Position numbers and translations under genes: made by a program
From: Verrucomicrobiota bacterium
GTDB taxonomy: Bacteria > Verrucomicrobiota > Verrucomicrobiia > Chthoniobacterales > Terrimicrobiaceae
DNA length: 64,000 nt
NCBI GenBank assembly: GCA_017305195.1
Contig: JAFKMU010000060.1
Coordinates: forward strand, 17,026 to 81,025
Direction: 5' to 3'
Part shown: positions 55,077 to 63,854 of the stretch, piece after piece
How the letters are laid out: the number at the start of each line of letters is the position of its first letter
Position numbering within the stretch: position 1 is the stretch's first letter
Notes under the pieces: model-generated
Told to the model about the DNA's origin: nothing
Databases searched by the model: none
What the model saw: only the letters and a program-made list of their open reading frames with translations

Positions 55077-55922
55077 TTGCCGAAGGTAATCATAGCCGGC
55101 TGCGGTTTCCTCGGAGAGGCCGCAGCCGATTTGTTTTTTAGTTCCGGCTGGGAGGTGCTCGCCTTCGGTCGGGAAGACTCCGTCCGGCGGCTTGCCGGGA
55201 AGCCATACGAGGTTCGTGCTCAGGATCTTGCGCGGGAATTTTTGCTTGATGCTCCCTGGCGCGGGGCCGATGCCCTGATCTATGCGGTCAGCACGCGGGG
55301 AGGGGATGCCGAGGCCTATCGCCTGGCCTACCTTGAGGGATTTCTCAACACCATCGCCGCTGCCAAGCCCCGGCGCTCGCTTTTCGTCAGCAGCACGTCG
55401 GTTTACGCCCAAAGGGACGGGGAATGGGTGACGGAAGAGAGTCCGGCTGATCCCTCGCGGGACACGGGGCTCATCCTCCGCGATGCCGAGGGCGTGGCCC
55501 TGGCCTCGGGTGGCTACGTAGTGAGGCTGGCGGGTCTTTACGGTCCGAATCGCTCGGTTTTGCTCAAGCGCTACCTCGCGAAGGAGGCCGCTCTCGATGG
55601 CGAGGGCAGCCGCTGGATCAACCAGATCCACCGGGATGACGCGGCGAAGGCGATTTTCCACCTCTTTGCGCACCGTTGCGCTCCCGGCATTTACAACGTC
55701 GCTGACGATCAGCCCGCCACCCAGCGTGAGGTTTACCAGTGGATCGCCGATTTCCTCGGTGGAGACCTGCCTGCACCAGCGCAGGGCGAGGCGATTCGCC
55801 GACGCGGGGCTAGCAACAAGCGGGTCTCCAATGCGAGGCTGAAGTCTGCCGGGTGGGCTCCCGCGTATCCCTCCTATCGCGACGCCCTGCCGGAACTGGT
55901 CCAGGCCGAGAGGCAGATTTGA
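55077..55922 (+). CDS. NAD(P)-dependent epimerase/SDR-like protein
   Basis: A 281-residue Rossmann protein: AGCGFLGEAAA at residues 7-17 is the nucleotide loop, SSTSVYAQRDG and YGPNRS are typical of extended short-chain dehydrogenases, but the YxxxK catalytic pair is not clear. It resembles YeeZ-like predicted NAD-dependent epimerases. The best start is a TTG eight bases after the rpsU stop, which gives the glycine loop in the right place; no Shine-Dalgarno, so coupled translation or low expression is likely. Substrate unknown. Confidence 0.75.
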   Translation: MPKVIIAGCGFLGEAAADLFFSSGWEVLAFGREDSVRRLAGKPYEVRAQDLAREFLLDAPWRGADALIYAVSTRGGDAEAYRLAYLEGFLNTIAAAKPRRSLFVSSTSVYAQRDGEWVTEESPADPSRDTGLILRDAEGVALASGGYVVRLAGLYGPNRSVLLKRYLAKEAALDGEGSRWINQIHRDDAAKAIFHLFAHRCAPGIYNVADDQPATQREVYQWIADFLGGDLPAPAQGEAIRRRGASNKRVSNARLKSAGWAPAYPSYRDALPELVQAERQI

Positions 55923-55969
55923 CGAAAAAACCCTTGGCGCACCCGGCTCCCTGCATAAAGTCTCCCCCG

Positions 55970-56587
55970 ATGCTTCTCCGGAGTCTGGCCCTCATCGCAG
56001 TGATCGCCCTCGCCGCCACGGCGCAGGCGGGCCAGCTTTCCCGCACGAAGCTCGTCGCCGCCGCCGTTGAGAGCGCCAATGACAATATCGCCTCGGGTTG
56101 GTGCGGGCGTGGCATCTACTCGATCCTGAACAAATCCGGCCTCGGCGCCGGTCTCAAGCAGGGCAATGGCCAGGACTGGGAGAAAATCCTCGCCGACGCG
56201 GGGTGGAAGCCCGTCGCCTGCGTTTCGCCGTTCAAGGCTCCCCTCGGCAGCGTGCTGGTCTATCTGGGCGATGCCCGTATGGGTAAGCGCAATCGCGGCA
56301 CGCCCGGCGGCTCCTACGGTCACGTGGAAATGGTGGCCCTCGCTCCCAGCGGTCAGCGCCTGTATGTTTCCGACTGCCCGCGCCCACTGCCCGGCGGCTC
56401 GGTTTTCGATAATTTCACCCGTCGCGCCTGGCTTCCGCCGGGCGGCTCCATTCTCGCCCCATTGCCGCCGGTCGACCAGCAGGTCGCCGTCGTCCTCGAG
56501 GAGCGCAAGCGCATGGCGCTCGCATTCTTCGAAAAACGCCAGCAGCTGACCGAGAACAAGACGACGTCCTCGGTGCAGGTGCAGTAG
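55970..56587 (+). CDS. secreted CHAP/NlpC-like hydrolase
   Basis: A 205-residue protein with a signal peptide (1-20). Residues 45 (Cys in SGWCGRGIY), 118 (His in SYGHVEMV) and the acidic residue that follows fit a papain-like Cys-His active site as in CHAP or NlpC/P60 amidases, though overall similarity is weak. If real, it would cut peptidoglycan stem peptides. A C-terminal helical tail (about 165-200) follows. It stands between the epimerase and a convergent gene. Alternative: a non-catalytic periplasmic protein. Confidence 0.55.
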   Translation: MLLRSLALIAVIALAATAQAGQLSRTKLVAAAVESANDNIASGWCGRGIYSILNKSGLGAGLKQGNGQDWEKILADAGWKPVACVSPFKAPLGSVLVYLGDARMGKRNRGTPGGSYGHVEMVALAPSGQRLYVSDCPRPLPGGSVFDNFTRRAWLPPGGSILAPLPPVDQQVAVVLEERKRMALAFFEKRQQLTENKTTSSVQVQ

Positions 56588-56592
56588 GGCGG

Positions 56593-57975
56593 TTACGTGT
56601 AGTGCAACTGCGCTGTCGCCCCGCAATCGGCTGAGGCTGTGACGCGCACCCAGTGGGCGGAAAATCCCTCCGGGAAGATGTGCGGGACATAACCTCCGGC
56701 TGGCACCTCGATGCGGACGTAGGATTTCCACGCTCCGCAGCCGAGGAAATCGACTTCGACGTTGAAGGTCACGGCCTCCGCGTGGTCGTGGGAAAGGTGA
56801 AGGACTTTTTTGTCAAAGCCGGTCATCAGGTAGGGATCGGAGGGTTCGTCCGCCTTGACGGCGTCTTCCCACCACGGACCGCCCCAGCCCTTGGGTTTGC
56901 CGAGATTCCAGAGATCATCCGTCCGGCCAAACCAGAGGCCGGACTGCGGCTCGGCGCACTGGAGGTTGCCGCCACCTTCGTGGCTGGTGTTGTCCGCGCC
57001 GATGATGAGCATGCCTTTCCAGGAGCAGAAGTCGCCATGCACCCAGAGGTGGGTCGAGATCGGGCGGATGCCCCACACACGGTTGCCATAGGCCCAGGGG
57101 GAGAGTTCGTAAAACATGCCGTGGTGGTCCATGAGCAGGCGTTCATGATCGACGGAACGAATGCGCGGCCACTCGGTCTGCCACTTGTGGTCCCAGCAGT
57201 GCGAGGCCTTAGGCAGGCGGTAGGTGCGCCAGGTCTTGTCGGCTCCGGTGAAGACCTTGAGAATGGCCGAGGCGCGATCCCAGCCCGTGGCAAAGACATT
57301 GCCGCCGTAGGGCCCGAGGCCGCCGAGACCCACGTAGGGCTTGCGCTCGATGACGGTCCATTTTTCTCCATCGTACTCCGCGAGCGTTCCCTCGCTCTGC
57401 TTCCCGAGGAAGTCGGGCTCGCTGTAGTCGTTGTTGACCACGACGAGGCGGTCGCCCTCGGTGTAGCAGTCCTTGTAGTGGCAGGAATATTCGCCGGGAG
57501 TGGAAAGCGCTGCCGTGAGGTCAAAGATGTGCTTCACCTCCAGGGTGTGGACGTTGAGTTCGAAAAGCTCGCCCTCCATGCCGAGCATGTAGACGAGATT
57601 CTCGGGATCAGTCAGGTGCGTGGCCGTGCCGCAGAGCCGGATGTCGATGAGCTCCCGCACGGTGCGCACGGTGTGCTGGGTGTCGATCAGGTGCGGGCCG
57701 ATGATCAACTGGCTCGATGGGGTGTGAACGTAGCGGTTGGCGTACGTTCCGTCGACCGCCGCAGGGTGGACTGTCATGGAGAAATCGTCCTCGATCACGC
57801 GCAGTCCCGCGCCTGTGCCGGTATGGCGGCGGTGGGAGACGTAATTGAGCACATAAAGCTTGCCCAGCCATGGCATGAGACAGCCAATGCCGATCTCGCT
57901 GCGCGGCGGGCCGAAGTCCGCCACCTGGGCAAGCGAGGGAATGACGCCGGAAACACTGAAGGGAGGCTTGTTCAT
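56593..57975 (-). CDS. uncharacterised large beta-rich protein next to LacI gene
   Basis: A 460-residue protein with no signal peptide. It has repeated beta-propeller-like strands (LYVLNYVS, LVYMLGMEGELFEL, GDRLVVVNNDY, LLMDHHGMFYELS, GMLIIGADN, WFGRTDDLWNLGK) and ends in a domain FVEVD...AVTFNVEVDFLG that is Trp/His-rich. I recognise no catalytic set. It is divergent from a LacI-family gene with a palindromic operator between, so its level is probably set by a sugar. Expected in the cytoplasm; function unknown. Confidence 0.65.
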   Translation of the reverse strand: MNKPPFSVSGVIPSLAQVADFGPPRSEIGIGCLMPWLGKLYVLNYVSHRRHTGTGAGLRVIEDDFSMTVHPAAVDGTYANRYVHTPSSQLIIGPHLIDTQHTVRTVRELIDIRLCGTATHLTDPENLVYMLGMEGELFELNVHTLEVKHIFDLTAALSTPGEYSCHYKDCYTEGDRLVVVNNDYSEPDFLGKQSEGTLAEYDGEKWTVIERKPYVGLGGLGPYGGNVFATGWDRASAILKVFTGADKTWRTYRLPKASHCWDHKWQTEWPRIRSVDHERLLMDHHGMFYELSPWAYGNRVWGIRPISTHLWVHGDFCSWKGMLIIGADNTSHEGGGNLQCAEPQSGLWFGRTDDLWNLGKPKGWGGPWWEDAVKADEPSDPYLMTGFDKKVLHLSHDHAEAVTFNVEVDFLGCGAWKSYVRIEVPAGGYVPHIFPEGFSAHWVRVTASADCGATAQLHYT

Positions 57976-58001
57976 GTCGGCAGGATTCCCCCGAGGCCAG
58001 G

Positions 58002-58011
58002 GTTGCGCAAC
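58002..58011. promoter_or_regulatory. LacI-type operator
   Basis: GTTGCGCAAC is a perfect CG-centred palindrome in the 62-base region between the divergent propeller-like gene and the LacI gene. CG-centred short palindromes are the usual target of LacI-family repressors, so it probably controls both genes. Confidence 0.55.
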
Positions 58012-58037
58012 TGCCGGAAAATGTTCACAGTAACACG

Positions 58038-58994
58038 ATGGCGGAACAAAAACGCCCCACCCTTTACGATGTGGCCCGGCTGGCGGGGGTTAGCCACATG
58101 ACTGTCTCGCGTGTGGTGCGGGGAGGAATGCGGGTGTCGTCAGGAACGAAGGAGCGGGTGGAGGAGGCAATCCGAGCCCTCGGCTATCGGCCTGATCCGG
58201 CGCTCTCCGCTCTCGCCGCCTACCGGGAACGGCGTGGCCGCCGCCATGGCAGCGTGCTCGGGTATCTCCTGTGCGATACCGATGAGTACGGGCTGGCCGT
58301 GCTCGCCGGAGCGCGCGCGGAGGCAGAGCGGCTGGGCTACTCGATCGAGGCGCAAAATCTCCCGCGTCAGGCCGCAGGCAGGCGGCGTCTCGCTCGCATA
58401 TGGTTTCATCGCGGGGTACAGGGCGTGCTGCTTGGAACCTCCCAGGCGCCCCAGGATTTGGAGGGCTGGGATTGGAGTTCCTTTGCTCCGGTCTCGCTGG
58501 GTGCTCTCGCCCATCACCCGGCGATGAATAGCGTGGCGATGGATTATTTTGACGGAGTGATGAAGGCGGCGAACTGGCTGGCAGAGCGCGAAGCGCGGCG
58601 GATCGGGTTTGCCGTGGACTCCGCGCTGGAGTCGCGCACGGGGCATCGCTGGCTTGGCGCATACACGTCGTCGCTGGCCGGTCGGGCTGGGATTCCTCCT
58701 TACGCCGGGAGCCTGGGTGATCAGGCTGCATTACGACGTTGGGTGCGTCGTCACCAGATTGACGGTGTACTGACCATTCACCTCGCTGTCTGGAAGGCGC
58801 TTCGCGACAGCATGCTTCGCTTTGCCTTTCTGAACGCCTACGAGTGTCCGCCGGGAGTGCCGCATATTGCCTCATCCCCGTCCGACATAGGCGGAGAGGG
58901 AGTGCGGCTCGTTCATCACCAGCTCCTCGCGGGAGAGCTCGGCTTGCCCGCGGAAAGCAAGACGCTCTCTTTACAGGGAAAGCTGGTGGTCTGA
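58038..58994 (+). CDS. LacI family transcriptional regulator
   Basis: A 318-residue repressor. The helix-turn-helix is at about 8-28 (LYDVARLAGVSHMTVSRVVRG), followed by hinge RYRPDPA-like GYRPDPALSALAAYR, a sugar-binding domain with GVLLGTSQAP and DGVLTIH, and the segment ENCPPGVPH-like ECPPGVPHIASSPSDIGGEGVRLVH before the end. About 15 residues shorter than usual at the C-terminus, still complete. It probably governs the divergent gene through the palindrome at 58002. Effector unknown. Confidence 0.86.
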   Translation: MAEQKRPTLYDVARLAGVSHMTVSRVVRGGMRVSSGTKERVEEAIRALGYRPDPALSALAAYRERRGRRHGSVLGYLLCDTDEYGLAVLAGARAEAERLGYSIEAQNLPRQAAGRRRLARIWFHRGVQGVLLGTSQAPQDLEGWDWSSFAPVSLGALAHHPAMNSVAMDYFDGVMKAANWLAEREARRIGFAVDSALESRTGHRWLGAYTSSLAGRAGIPPYAGSLGDQAALRRWVRRHQIDGVLTIHLAVWKALRDSMLRFAFLNAYECPPGVPHIASSPSDIGGEGVRLVHHQLLAGELGLPAESKTLSLQGKLVV

Positions 58995-58997
58995 TGG

Positions 58998-59870
58998 CTA
59001 GGCTGGCATCTCGCGCCACGAAAGCCGGGCAAAGTTTTGCGGGGAATGGCCGAAGCGTTTCTTGAAGAGACGCGAAAAGTGGTACTGGTCCTCATAGCCC
59101 AGCTCCAGGGCGGTCTGCTTGACGGACATCCTTTCGGCCACGAGCAACTCCACCGCCCGCATCATCTTTTTGTGTGTGAGATACTGGAAGGGGCTGGAGT
59201 GATTGAATTGCTGGAACAGTCGGCAGAGCTGGGCAGGGCGAAGGTTCAGCTCGGCGGAAACCTCCTCCGCGCTCCGCAGCCGGAGGAAATGCTCGTCGAT
59301 GTACTCGCGGCAGCGGGTGAACTTTTCGCTGCTCGATGTGCTCAGCGGCGTCGGTGAACGCACCGCATCAGCCGCCTTGAGGATGAGGATGCGGAGATAG
59401 GAGGCGCAGATCCTGGCGGCGGCCTCAGTATGAGCTGCTCCCTCTTTCAGGATCTGCTCGAAAAGGTGGCTGTAACTTTCGATTTCCAGGATCTGGACGA
59501 TGCGCCCGGGCGAAAGGCCGCCCTGCTCCAGGACCTCCGAGGCTTCGGCGCCGAAGAAATCGACGAAATATTTCAACAAAGGCTCTCGCGCATCGCTACG
59601 CATTTCGTAGGCAATTCCGGGGCCGTAACTAAAGAGCATGCCGGGGCCAAGGCGATAAGAATGTCCATTAACGATGAGTTCTCCCGCGCCTCGGACGATG
59701 AACTCCACCGCATGGCAGGGAAACGTGCTGCGCTGGATGCGGTAATCCTCGCGGCACGCCTCCCGCCCCGCGCAGGCTACAGCGAGTTCGCGCTGCCTGC
59801 GTACTTCCTGATGAAGCGTGACGTAGCGCGAGGCGGCGACCTGCTGGGAGGTGGGGGGGAGGCGGGGCAT
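58998..59870 (-). CDS. AraC family transcriptional regulator
   Basis: A 290-residue protein from ATG 59870. The N-terminal cupin-like sensor (about 30-160) has EFIVRGAGELIVNGHSYRLG and LLKYFVDFFG; the C-terminal double helix-turn-helix (about 190-285) has SAEEVSAELNLRPAQLCRLFQ and SVKQTALELGYEDQYHFSRLFKKRFGHSPQ. It would activate sugar genes in the presence of an effector. Divergent from the aldo/keto reductase gene, 82 bases apart; it converges on the LacI gene. Upstream start at 60071 would overlap that gene and is rejected. Confidence 0.86.
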   Translation of the reverse strand: MPRLPPTSQQVAASRYVTLHQEVRRQRELAVACAGREACREDYRIQRSTFPCHAVEFIVRGAGELIVNGHSYRLGPGMLFSYGPGIAYEMRSDAREPLLKYFVDFFGAEASEVLEQGGLSPGRIVQILEIESYSHLFEQILKEGAAHTEAAARICASYLRILILKAADAVRSPTPLSTSSSEKFTRCREYIDEHFLRLRSAEEVSAELNLRPAQLCRLFQQFNHSSPFQYLTHKKMMRAVELLVAERMSVKQTALELGYEDQYHFSRLFKKRFGHSPQNFARLSWREMPA

Positions 59871-59880
59871 AGATTGATAT

Positions 59881-59925
59881 ATGGAAAGAATATCCATCGA
59901 AAGATCAAGGATGTCCATGGGGCTT
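59881..59925 (+). promoter_or_regulatory. divergent promoter with possible AraC sites
   Basis: The short gap between the AraC-type gene and the aldo/keto reductase gene contains ATGGA-N7-TCCAT (59881-59897) and, further on, GGATGTCC (59912-59919). Paired half-sites of this kind suit an AraC-type dimer, but no binding consensus is known, so this is tentative. Confidence 0.35.
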
Positions 59926-59952
59926 TTGCCTGTCGCGTGGCAAGGTGCCGCC

Positions 59953-60963
59953 ATGACGAGCATAGGCATCGACCCCGCATTGGTACCCTGCCGGGTTCTC
60001 CCCTCCGGTGCGAAGATACCCGCCATCGGACTGGGGACATTTGGTTCCGACCAGGTTTCGGGCGAGGACATCGCGCGGGCGGTCCTCGGCGCGGCCGAGG
60101 TTGGCTACCGGCATTTTGACTGCGCCTCGGTCTACGGGAATGAGGCCCTGATCGGCGAGTCGCTCCAGGCCATTCAACGCTCCGGCATTCGCCGGGAAGA
60201 GCTGTGGGTCACCTCCAAGCTCTGGAACGACAAGCACGCTGAGGAGGATGTGATTCCATCCTGCCGCCAGTCGTTGCGTGATCTGCAGCTCGACTACTTG
60301 GACCTATATCTCGTCCACTGGCCTTTCCCGAATTTTCACCCTCCCGGCTGCGATGGAGATTATCATAGCCCCGACGCTAAGCCCTACATTCATGAAGACT
60401 TCATGCGGACATGGCGGCAGATGGAGAAGCTCGTGGACCTGGGGCTCGTCCGCCACATCGGGACGTCGAACATGACGATCCCCAAGCTGCGCCTCGTGCT
60501 CCGCGATGCGCGCATCAAGCCCGTCTGCAATGAGATGGAGATGCATCCCCACTTTCAGCAGCCCGGGCTCTTCGATTTTGTCGTGCGGAGCGGCATCATA
60601 CCCATCGGCTACAGCCCGATCGGGTCTCCCGCCCGCCCGGAACGCGACCGCACGCAGCAGGATACGGTCGATGTTGAGGACCCCGTGATCGTGCGCATCG
60701 CGCGCCGCCTGGGCGTTCATCCGGCTGTCGTCTGTGTGAAATGGGCCGTCCAGCGCGGGCAGATCCCGATCCCGTTCTCCACCCGCAACTACCTCGCCAA
60801 TCTCCAGGGCGTCGTCGGCGAGCCGCTGACGGAGGAGGAAATGCGCGACATTGCGGCCATCGATAAAAACTGCCGGCTGATCAAGGGCCAGGTCTTCCTC
60901 TGGAAGGAAAACCAGTCGTGGGAGGACCTCTGGGACCTGGACGGAGAGATCACGCCAGCCTGA
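59953..60963 (+). CDS. aldo/keto reductase
   Basis: A 336-residue NADPH-dependent reductase. The catalytic tetrad is present: Asp56, Tyr61 ([10 protein letters not shown]), Lys89 (VTSKLWN) and His122 (LVHW). The opening [15 protein letters not shown] and [19 protein letters not shown] are typical of the AKR family; NADPH-binding residues lie near [17 protein letters not shown] lies seven bases before ATG 59953. The end is 14 bases before the alcohol dehydrogenase start, and the AraC-type gene is divergent, so this is the head of a small sugar operon. Substrate probably an aldose or sugar lactone; not known. Confidence 0.88.
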   Translation: MTSIGIDPALVPCRVLPSGAKIPAIGLGTFGSDQVSGEDIARAVLGAAEVGYRHFDCASVYGNEALIGESLQAIQRSGIRREELWVTSKLWNDKHAEEDVIPSCRQSLRDLQLDYLDLYLVHWPFPNFHPPGCDGDYHSPDAKPYIHEDFMRTWRQMEKLVDLGLVRHIGTSNMTIPKLRLVLRDARIKPVCNEMEMHPHFQQPGLFDFVVRSGIIPIGYSPIGSPARPERDRTQQDTVDVEDPVIVRIARRLGVHPAVVCVKWAVQRGQIPIPFSTRNYLANLQGVVGEPLTEEEMRDIAAIDKNCRLIKGQVFLWKENQSWEDLWDLDGEITPA

Positions 60964-60977
60964 CGAAAATCACCCCT

Positions 60978-62039
60978 ATGAGTACCATACCGCAATCCAT
61001 GACGGGCGTCGTGCTGCCCGGAAACAGCACGGTCGAGTTTCGCGAATTTCCTGTTCCCACGCCCGGTCCCGGGCAGGTGCTGGTCAGGATGAAGGCCAGC
61101 TCGATCTGTGGCAGCGACATTCGCGCCATCTACCGGGCGCACCTCGGCAAGGGGCCGGAAGGCTACCAGCCCGGCACCGTGGCAGGGCATGAACCCTGCG
61201 GTCAGATCGTCCAGACCGGTCCCGGCTGCCGCGAGTTCAAGGCCGGAGACCGTGTCATCATCTACCATATTAGCGGATGCGGGTGCTGCGATGATTGCAA
61301 ATCGGGCTACATGATTTCCTGCCACAATGAGGCGCGCGCCGCCTATGGGTGGCAGCGCAATGGCGGTCATGCCCCGTATCTCCTCGCGGAGGAAAACAAC
61401 TGCGTTCACCTCCCGGACAACCTCACCTACGTGGATGGGGCGCTGGTGGCCTGCGGATTCGGCACGGCGTGGGAGGCGATCACCCGCATGCAGACCTCGG
61501 GCCGCGACCGGCTCCTGGTCACGGGCCTTGGCCCGGTGGGACTCGCTGCCGCGATGCTGGGCCGCGCGCTCGGCGTGACCGAGATCATCGGCGTCGACAC
61601 CAGCGAGGATCGCATGGAGCTGGGCAGAAAACTCGGTCTTGTCGACCACGCAGTGCCGAGCGACGAAGAGGCTTTGGACAAGGTGCTGCATCTCACGAAG
61701 GGCAAGGGCTGCGAGGTGAGTATTGACTGCTCTGGCGCGGCTCCTGCCAGACTCCTGGCGCTCAAGGGCACCCGCCAGTGGGGCCGATGCGCCTTTGTCG
61801 GGGAGGGGAATGACGTTCGCTTCGCGGTATCGCCCGATCTCATCCATCCCCAGATCACGCTCTTTGGCTCGTGGGTGACGAGCCTTTCGCACATGACGGA
61901 ACTCACCGAGCGCCTGTCGCGCTGGAATATCCATCCCGAGGTCACCGTGACGCATCGACTGCCCATCGAGCGCGCGGCCGAGGCCTACGACATTGCCGAC
62001 AAGGGACAGGCGGGCAAGGTGGCTATCGTCTTCGAATAA
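60978..62039 (+). CDS. zinc-dependent alcohol/polyol dehydrogenase
   Basis: A 353-residue medium-chain dehydrogenase. Catalytic zinc: Cys44 (SICGSD), His71-Glu72 (AGHEPCG). Structural zinc: Cys101, Cys104, Cys107 and Cys115. Rossmann motif [10 protein letters not shown] at about 179. It oxidises a polyol or sugar alcohol with NAD. It follows the aldo/keto reductase and precedes an RbsD/FucU-like gene, suggesting a sugar oxidation route. ATG 60978 is preceded by no clear Shine-Dalgarno. Confidence 0.9.
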   Translation: MSTIPQSMTGVVLPGNSTVEFREFPVPTPGPGQVLVRMKASSICGSDIRAIYRAHLGKGPEGYQPGTVAGHEPCGQIVQTGPGCREFKAGDRVIIYHISGCGCCDDCKSGYMISCHNEARAAYGWQRNGGHAPYLLAEENNCVHLPDNLTYVDGALVACGFGTAWEAITRMQTSGRDRLLVTGLGPVGLAAAMLGRALGVTEIIGVDTSEDRMELGRKLGLVDHAVPSDEEALDKVLHLTKGKGCEVSIDCSGAAPARLLALKGTRQWGRCAFVGEGNDVRFAVSPDLIHPQITLFGSWVTSLSHMTELTERLSRWNIHPEVTVTHRLPIERAAEAYDIADKGQAGKVAIVFE

Positions 62040-62041
62040 AG

Positions 62042-62530
62042 ATGGAATCCTCCAGCGACTGGCGCGGGATCATCTCGCGCCAGTTACCTCGTCTCGGTCA
62101 CCGAAACTGGCTCGCTATTGTCGATTCCGCCTACCCCTGGCAAAGTGCCCCGAGTATCGAGACCACCGTCACCGGGACGGATCACGTCGAGGTCATCCGG
62201 CACATGATCGAGGCCGTGGAGTCAGCGCCTCACGTGAGGCCGATCTTTCTCCTCGATGCCGAGCTGGAGCGCCTCCCTGAGTCCGACGCGCCCGGTATTA
62301 CCGAATATCGCGCGATCCTGGCGCAGTTGCTCGACGGTCGAGAGCCGCAGCGCCTACCTCATGAAGAGATCATCAGTCGGCTGGCGGAAGCAGCGAGGGA
62401 TTTCCAGGTGCTGGTGCTCAAGACCACCTTCACGCTCCCCTACACATCCCTCTTCCTTCAACTCGACTGCGCCTACTGGTCCGCCGAGGCCGAGCAGCGA
62501 TTACGCAACCTTCTGGATCGTTCGTCCTGA
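62042..62530 (+). CDS. RbsD/FucU-family sugar mutarotase
   Basis: A 162-residue protein. The family N-terminus is plain: RLGHRNWLAIVDSAYP, with His20 as the catalytic histidine and Asp28, and the ending VLVLKTTFTLPYTSLFLQLDC agrees in outline with RbsD/FucU. These proteins interconvert pyranose/furanose or alpha/beta anomers of ribose or fucose. It starts two bases after the alcohol dehydrogenase stop, so it works with that enzyme. A strong intrinsic terminator follows (62576-62601). Confidence 0.82.
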   Translation: MESSSDWRGIISRQLPRLGHRNWLAIVDSAYPWQSAPSIETTVTGTDHVEVIRHMIEAVESAPHVRPIFLLDAELERLPESDAPGITEYRAILAQLLDGREPQRLPHEEIISRLAEAARDFQVLVLKTTFTLPYTSLFLQLDCAYWSAEAEQRLRNLLDRSS

Positions 62531-62575
62531 GGGATAGCGGCACCAGACTGGCACCGGAGATTTGCCTTTGCCTGG

Positions 62576-62601
62576 CTCCCCAACCGGGGAGGTTCTTTTT
62601 T
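62576..62601 (+). terminator. intrinsic terminator after RbsD/FucU gene
   Basis: CTCCCC (62576-62581), loop AACC, GGGGAG (62586-62591), then GTTCTTTTTT. Classic hairpin plus T-run for the plus-strand sugar operon. It stands just ahead of the 3' end of the minus-strand tmRNA and may stop that transcript as well. Confidence 0.88.
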
Positions 62602-62608
62602 GAAAAAC

Positions 62609-62962
62609 TGGAGGCGAGGGGAGTCGAACCCCTGTCCCTGAAGCGTTCAGCGCGACTTTCTACATGCTTAGACGACCATAGGTTTTGGAGCGATGCTACG
62701 GGTCGTCGCGCTACCCGCTCCTGAGCGTCCACGAAATCGAATTCACTCTTGGCCGCGGTCGCCCCAGCCTTGAGCTAGCCTGCTGTCGTCGTATTTCCGC
62801 CTAGCAGGCGTCACCGGAAACACGTCACGGCACGTTAGGCCGCGAGAGCGAGATCTTCGTAATCTGCGTTTATTTGTTTGATCCGATTTTTAACGAGGCC
62901 AACGAATCATCCTCGGCATGCGGGCCGGGCATCAAACTTCACGTCGAAACCAATACGCCCCC
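62609..62962 (-). ncRNA. ssrA: transfer-messenger RNA (tmRNA)
   Basis: The 5' end GGGGGCG pairs with CGCCTCC at the 3' end, with T arm AGGGG-TTCGACT-CCCCT and discriminator A; CCA is not encoded. The tag reading frame at 62867-62835 is GCA GAT TAC GAA GAT CTC GCT CTC GCG GCC TAA, giving ADYEDLALAA. The frame upstream of GCA is open, so the resume codon is placed by analogy with other tmRNAs. About 354 nt long; one-piece type. Rescues stalled ribosomes together with SmpB (not in this window). Confidence 0.94.
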
Positions 62963-62998
62963 GTGTTGAGAGTACTATGGCATGGTTCGCGCGGGCTT

Positions 62999-63844
62999 TC
63001 AAGTGATTGATTTGAGCGGGCTCCGCAGGGTGATCTCGGCGATTTCCGGCGGGCAGGCGATGCGGACGGGCGGAAAGGACGACCCCGCGCCGCGCGAGAC
63101 GTAGACGCGCACGATGGGGCCCTGGCAGAGTCCCTCGCGGTACTTCTGCCCGTAGCGGGAGGGCAGGTGAGGCGCCCCGATGCCGGGAAGGATGACCTGC
63201 CCTCCATGGGTGTGGCCGCTGAGCATGAGGCCCACGCGTTCGTCGCGCAGGGTCTCAGCGTAGTCGGGATTGTGACTCAGGAGGAGGGCCGACTCCGCCG
63301 ACATCGCGCCTGAGAGCGCCTTGCGAGGGCGCTGCCGGTCCCTCCAAAGGTCGCCCACGCCCCCGATGCGAAACTCCGCGCCTCGTCTGCGCAGAGGGAT
63401 GCCGTCGTTGGTCAGGTCGTAGATGCCGGCGGAGCGGAGAGCGCGCCGCAGAGGTTCCGCTGCGTAATCGGCGTGATCGTGGTTGCCGAGGACTGAGACT
63501 ACTCCGCGCCGGGCCCTCAGCCGGGAAAGCTCGCTGACACATCCCGGAATCCACGCTCTCCCGCAGTGAATGAGATCGCCGGTGAGGGCGATGAGGTCGG
63601 CATTGAGGAGATTGGTGCGGTCGACCACCCGCCGCAGGTAGGAGCGGGGAATCCACTCGCTGTGGTGCAGGTCGGTGAGGAGCGCGATGCGAAATCCGTC
63701 GAACTCCTCGGGCAACCCCCGCAGTGTCACGCTGGTGCGCGTGATGGTGCAGTGCGCCGCCGCCAGGAACGGCCCCAGGGCGAACCCCAGGGACGTTCCG
63801 GCTATGGCCTTCGCGGCAAGTGAGAGAAAATCCCTACGCGTCAC
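62999..63844 (-). CDS. exported metallophosphoesterase (Tat signal)
   Basis: A 281-residue protein starting with GTG 63844. TRRDFLSLAAKAIAG is a twin-arginine signal, so it is folded before export. Calcineurin-like motifs follow: TDLHH (Asp58, His60), TGDLIHCG (Asp90), GNHDH (Asn121, His122), LSHNPD and SGHTHGG. It belongs with YaeI-type phosphodiesterases; the substrate may be a phospholipid or sugar phosphate. An IS5-type element begins about ten bases upstream of its start, so its native promoter and possibly an earlier start are lost. Confidence 0.83.
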   Translation of the reverse strand: MTRRDFLSLAAKAIAGTSLGFALGPFLAAAHCTITRTSVTLRGLPEEFDGFRIALLTDLHHSEWIPRSYLRRVVDRTNLLNADLIALTGDLIHCGRAWIPGCVSELSRLRARRGVVSVLGNHDHADYAAEPLRRALRSAGIYDLTNDGIPLRRRGAEFRIGGVGDLWRDRQRPRKALSGAMSAESALLLSHNPDYAETLRDERVGLMLSGHTHGGQVILPGIGAPHLPSRYGQKYREGLCQGPIVRVYVSRGAGSSFPPVRIACPPEIAEITLRSPLKSIT

Positions 63845-63854
63845 GGGTTCCCTA

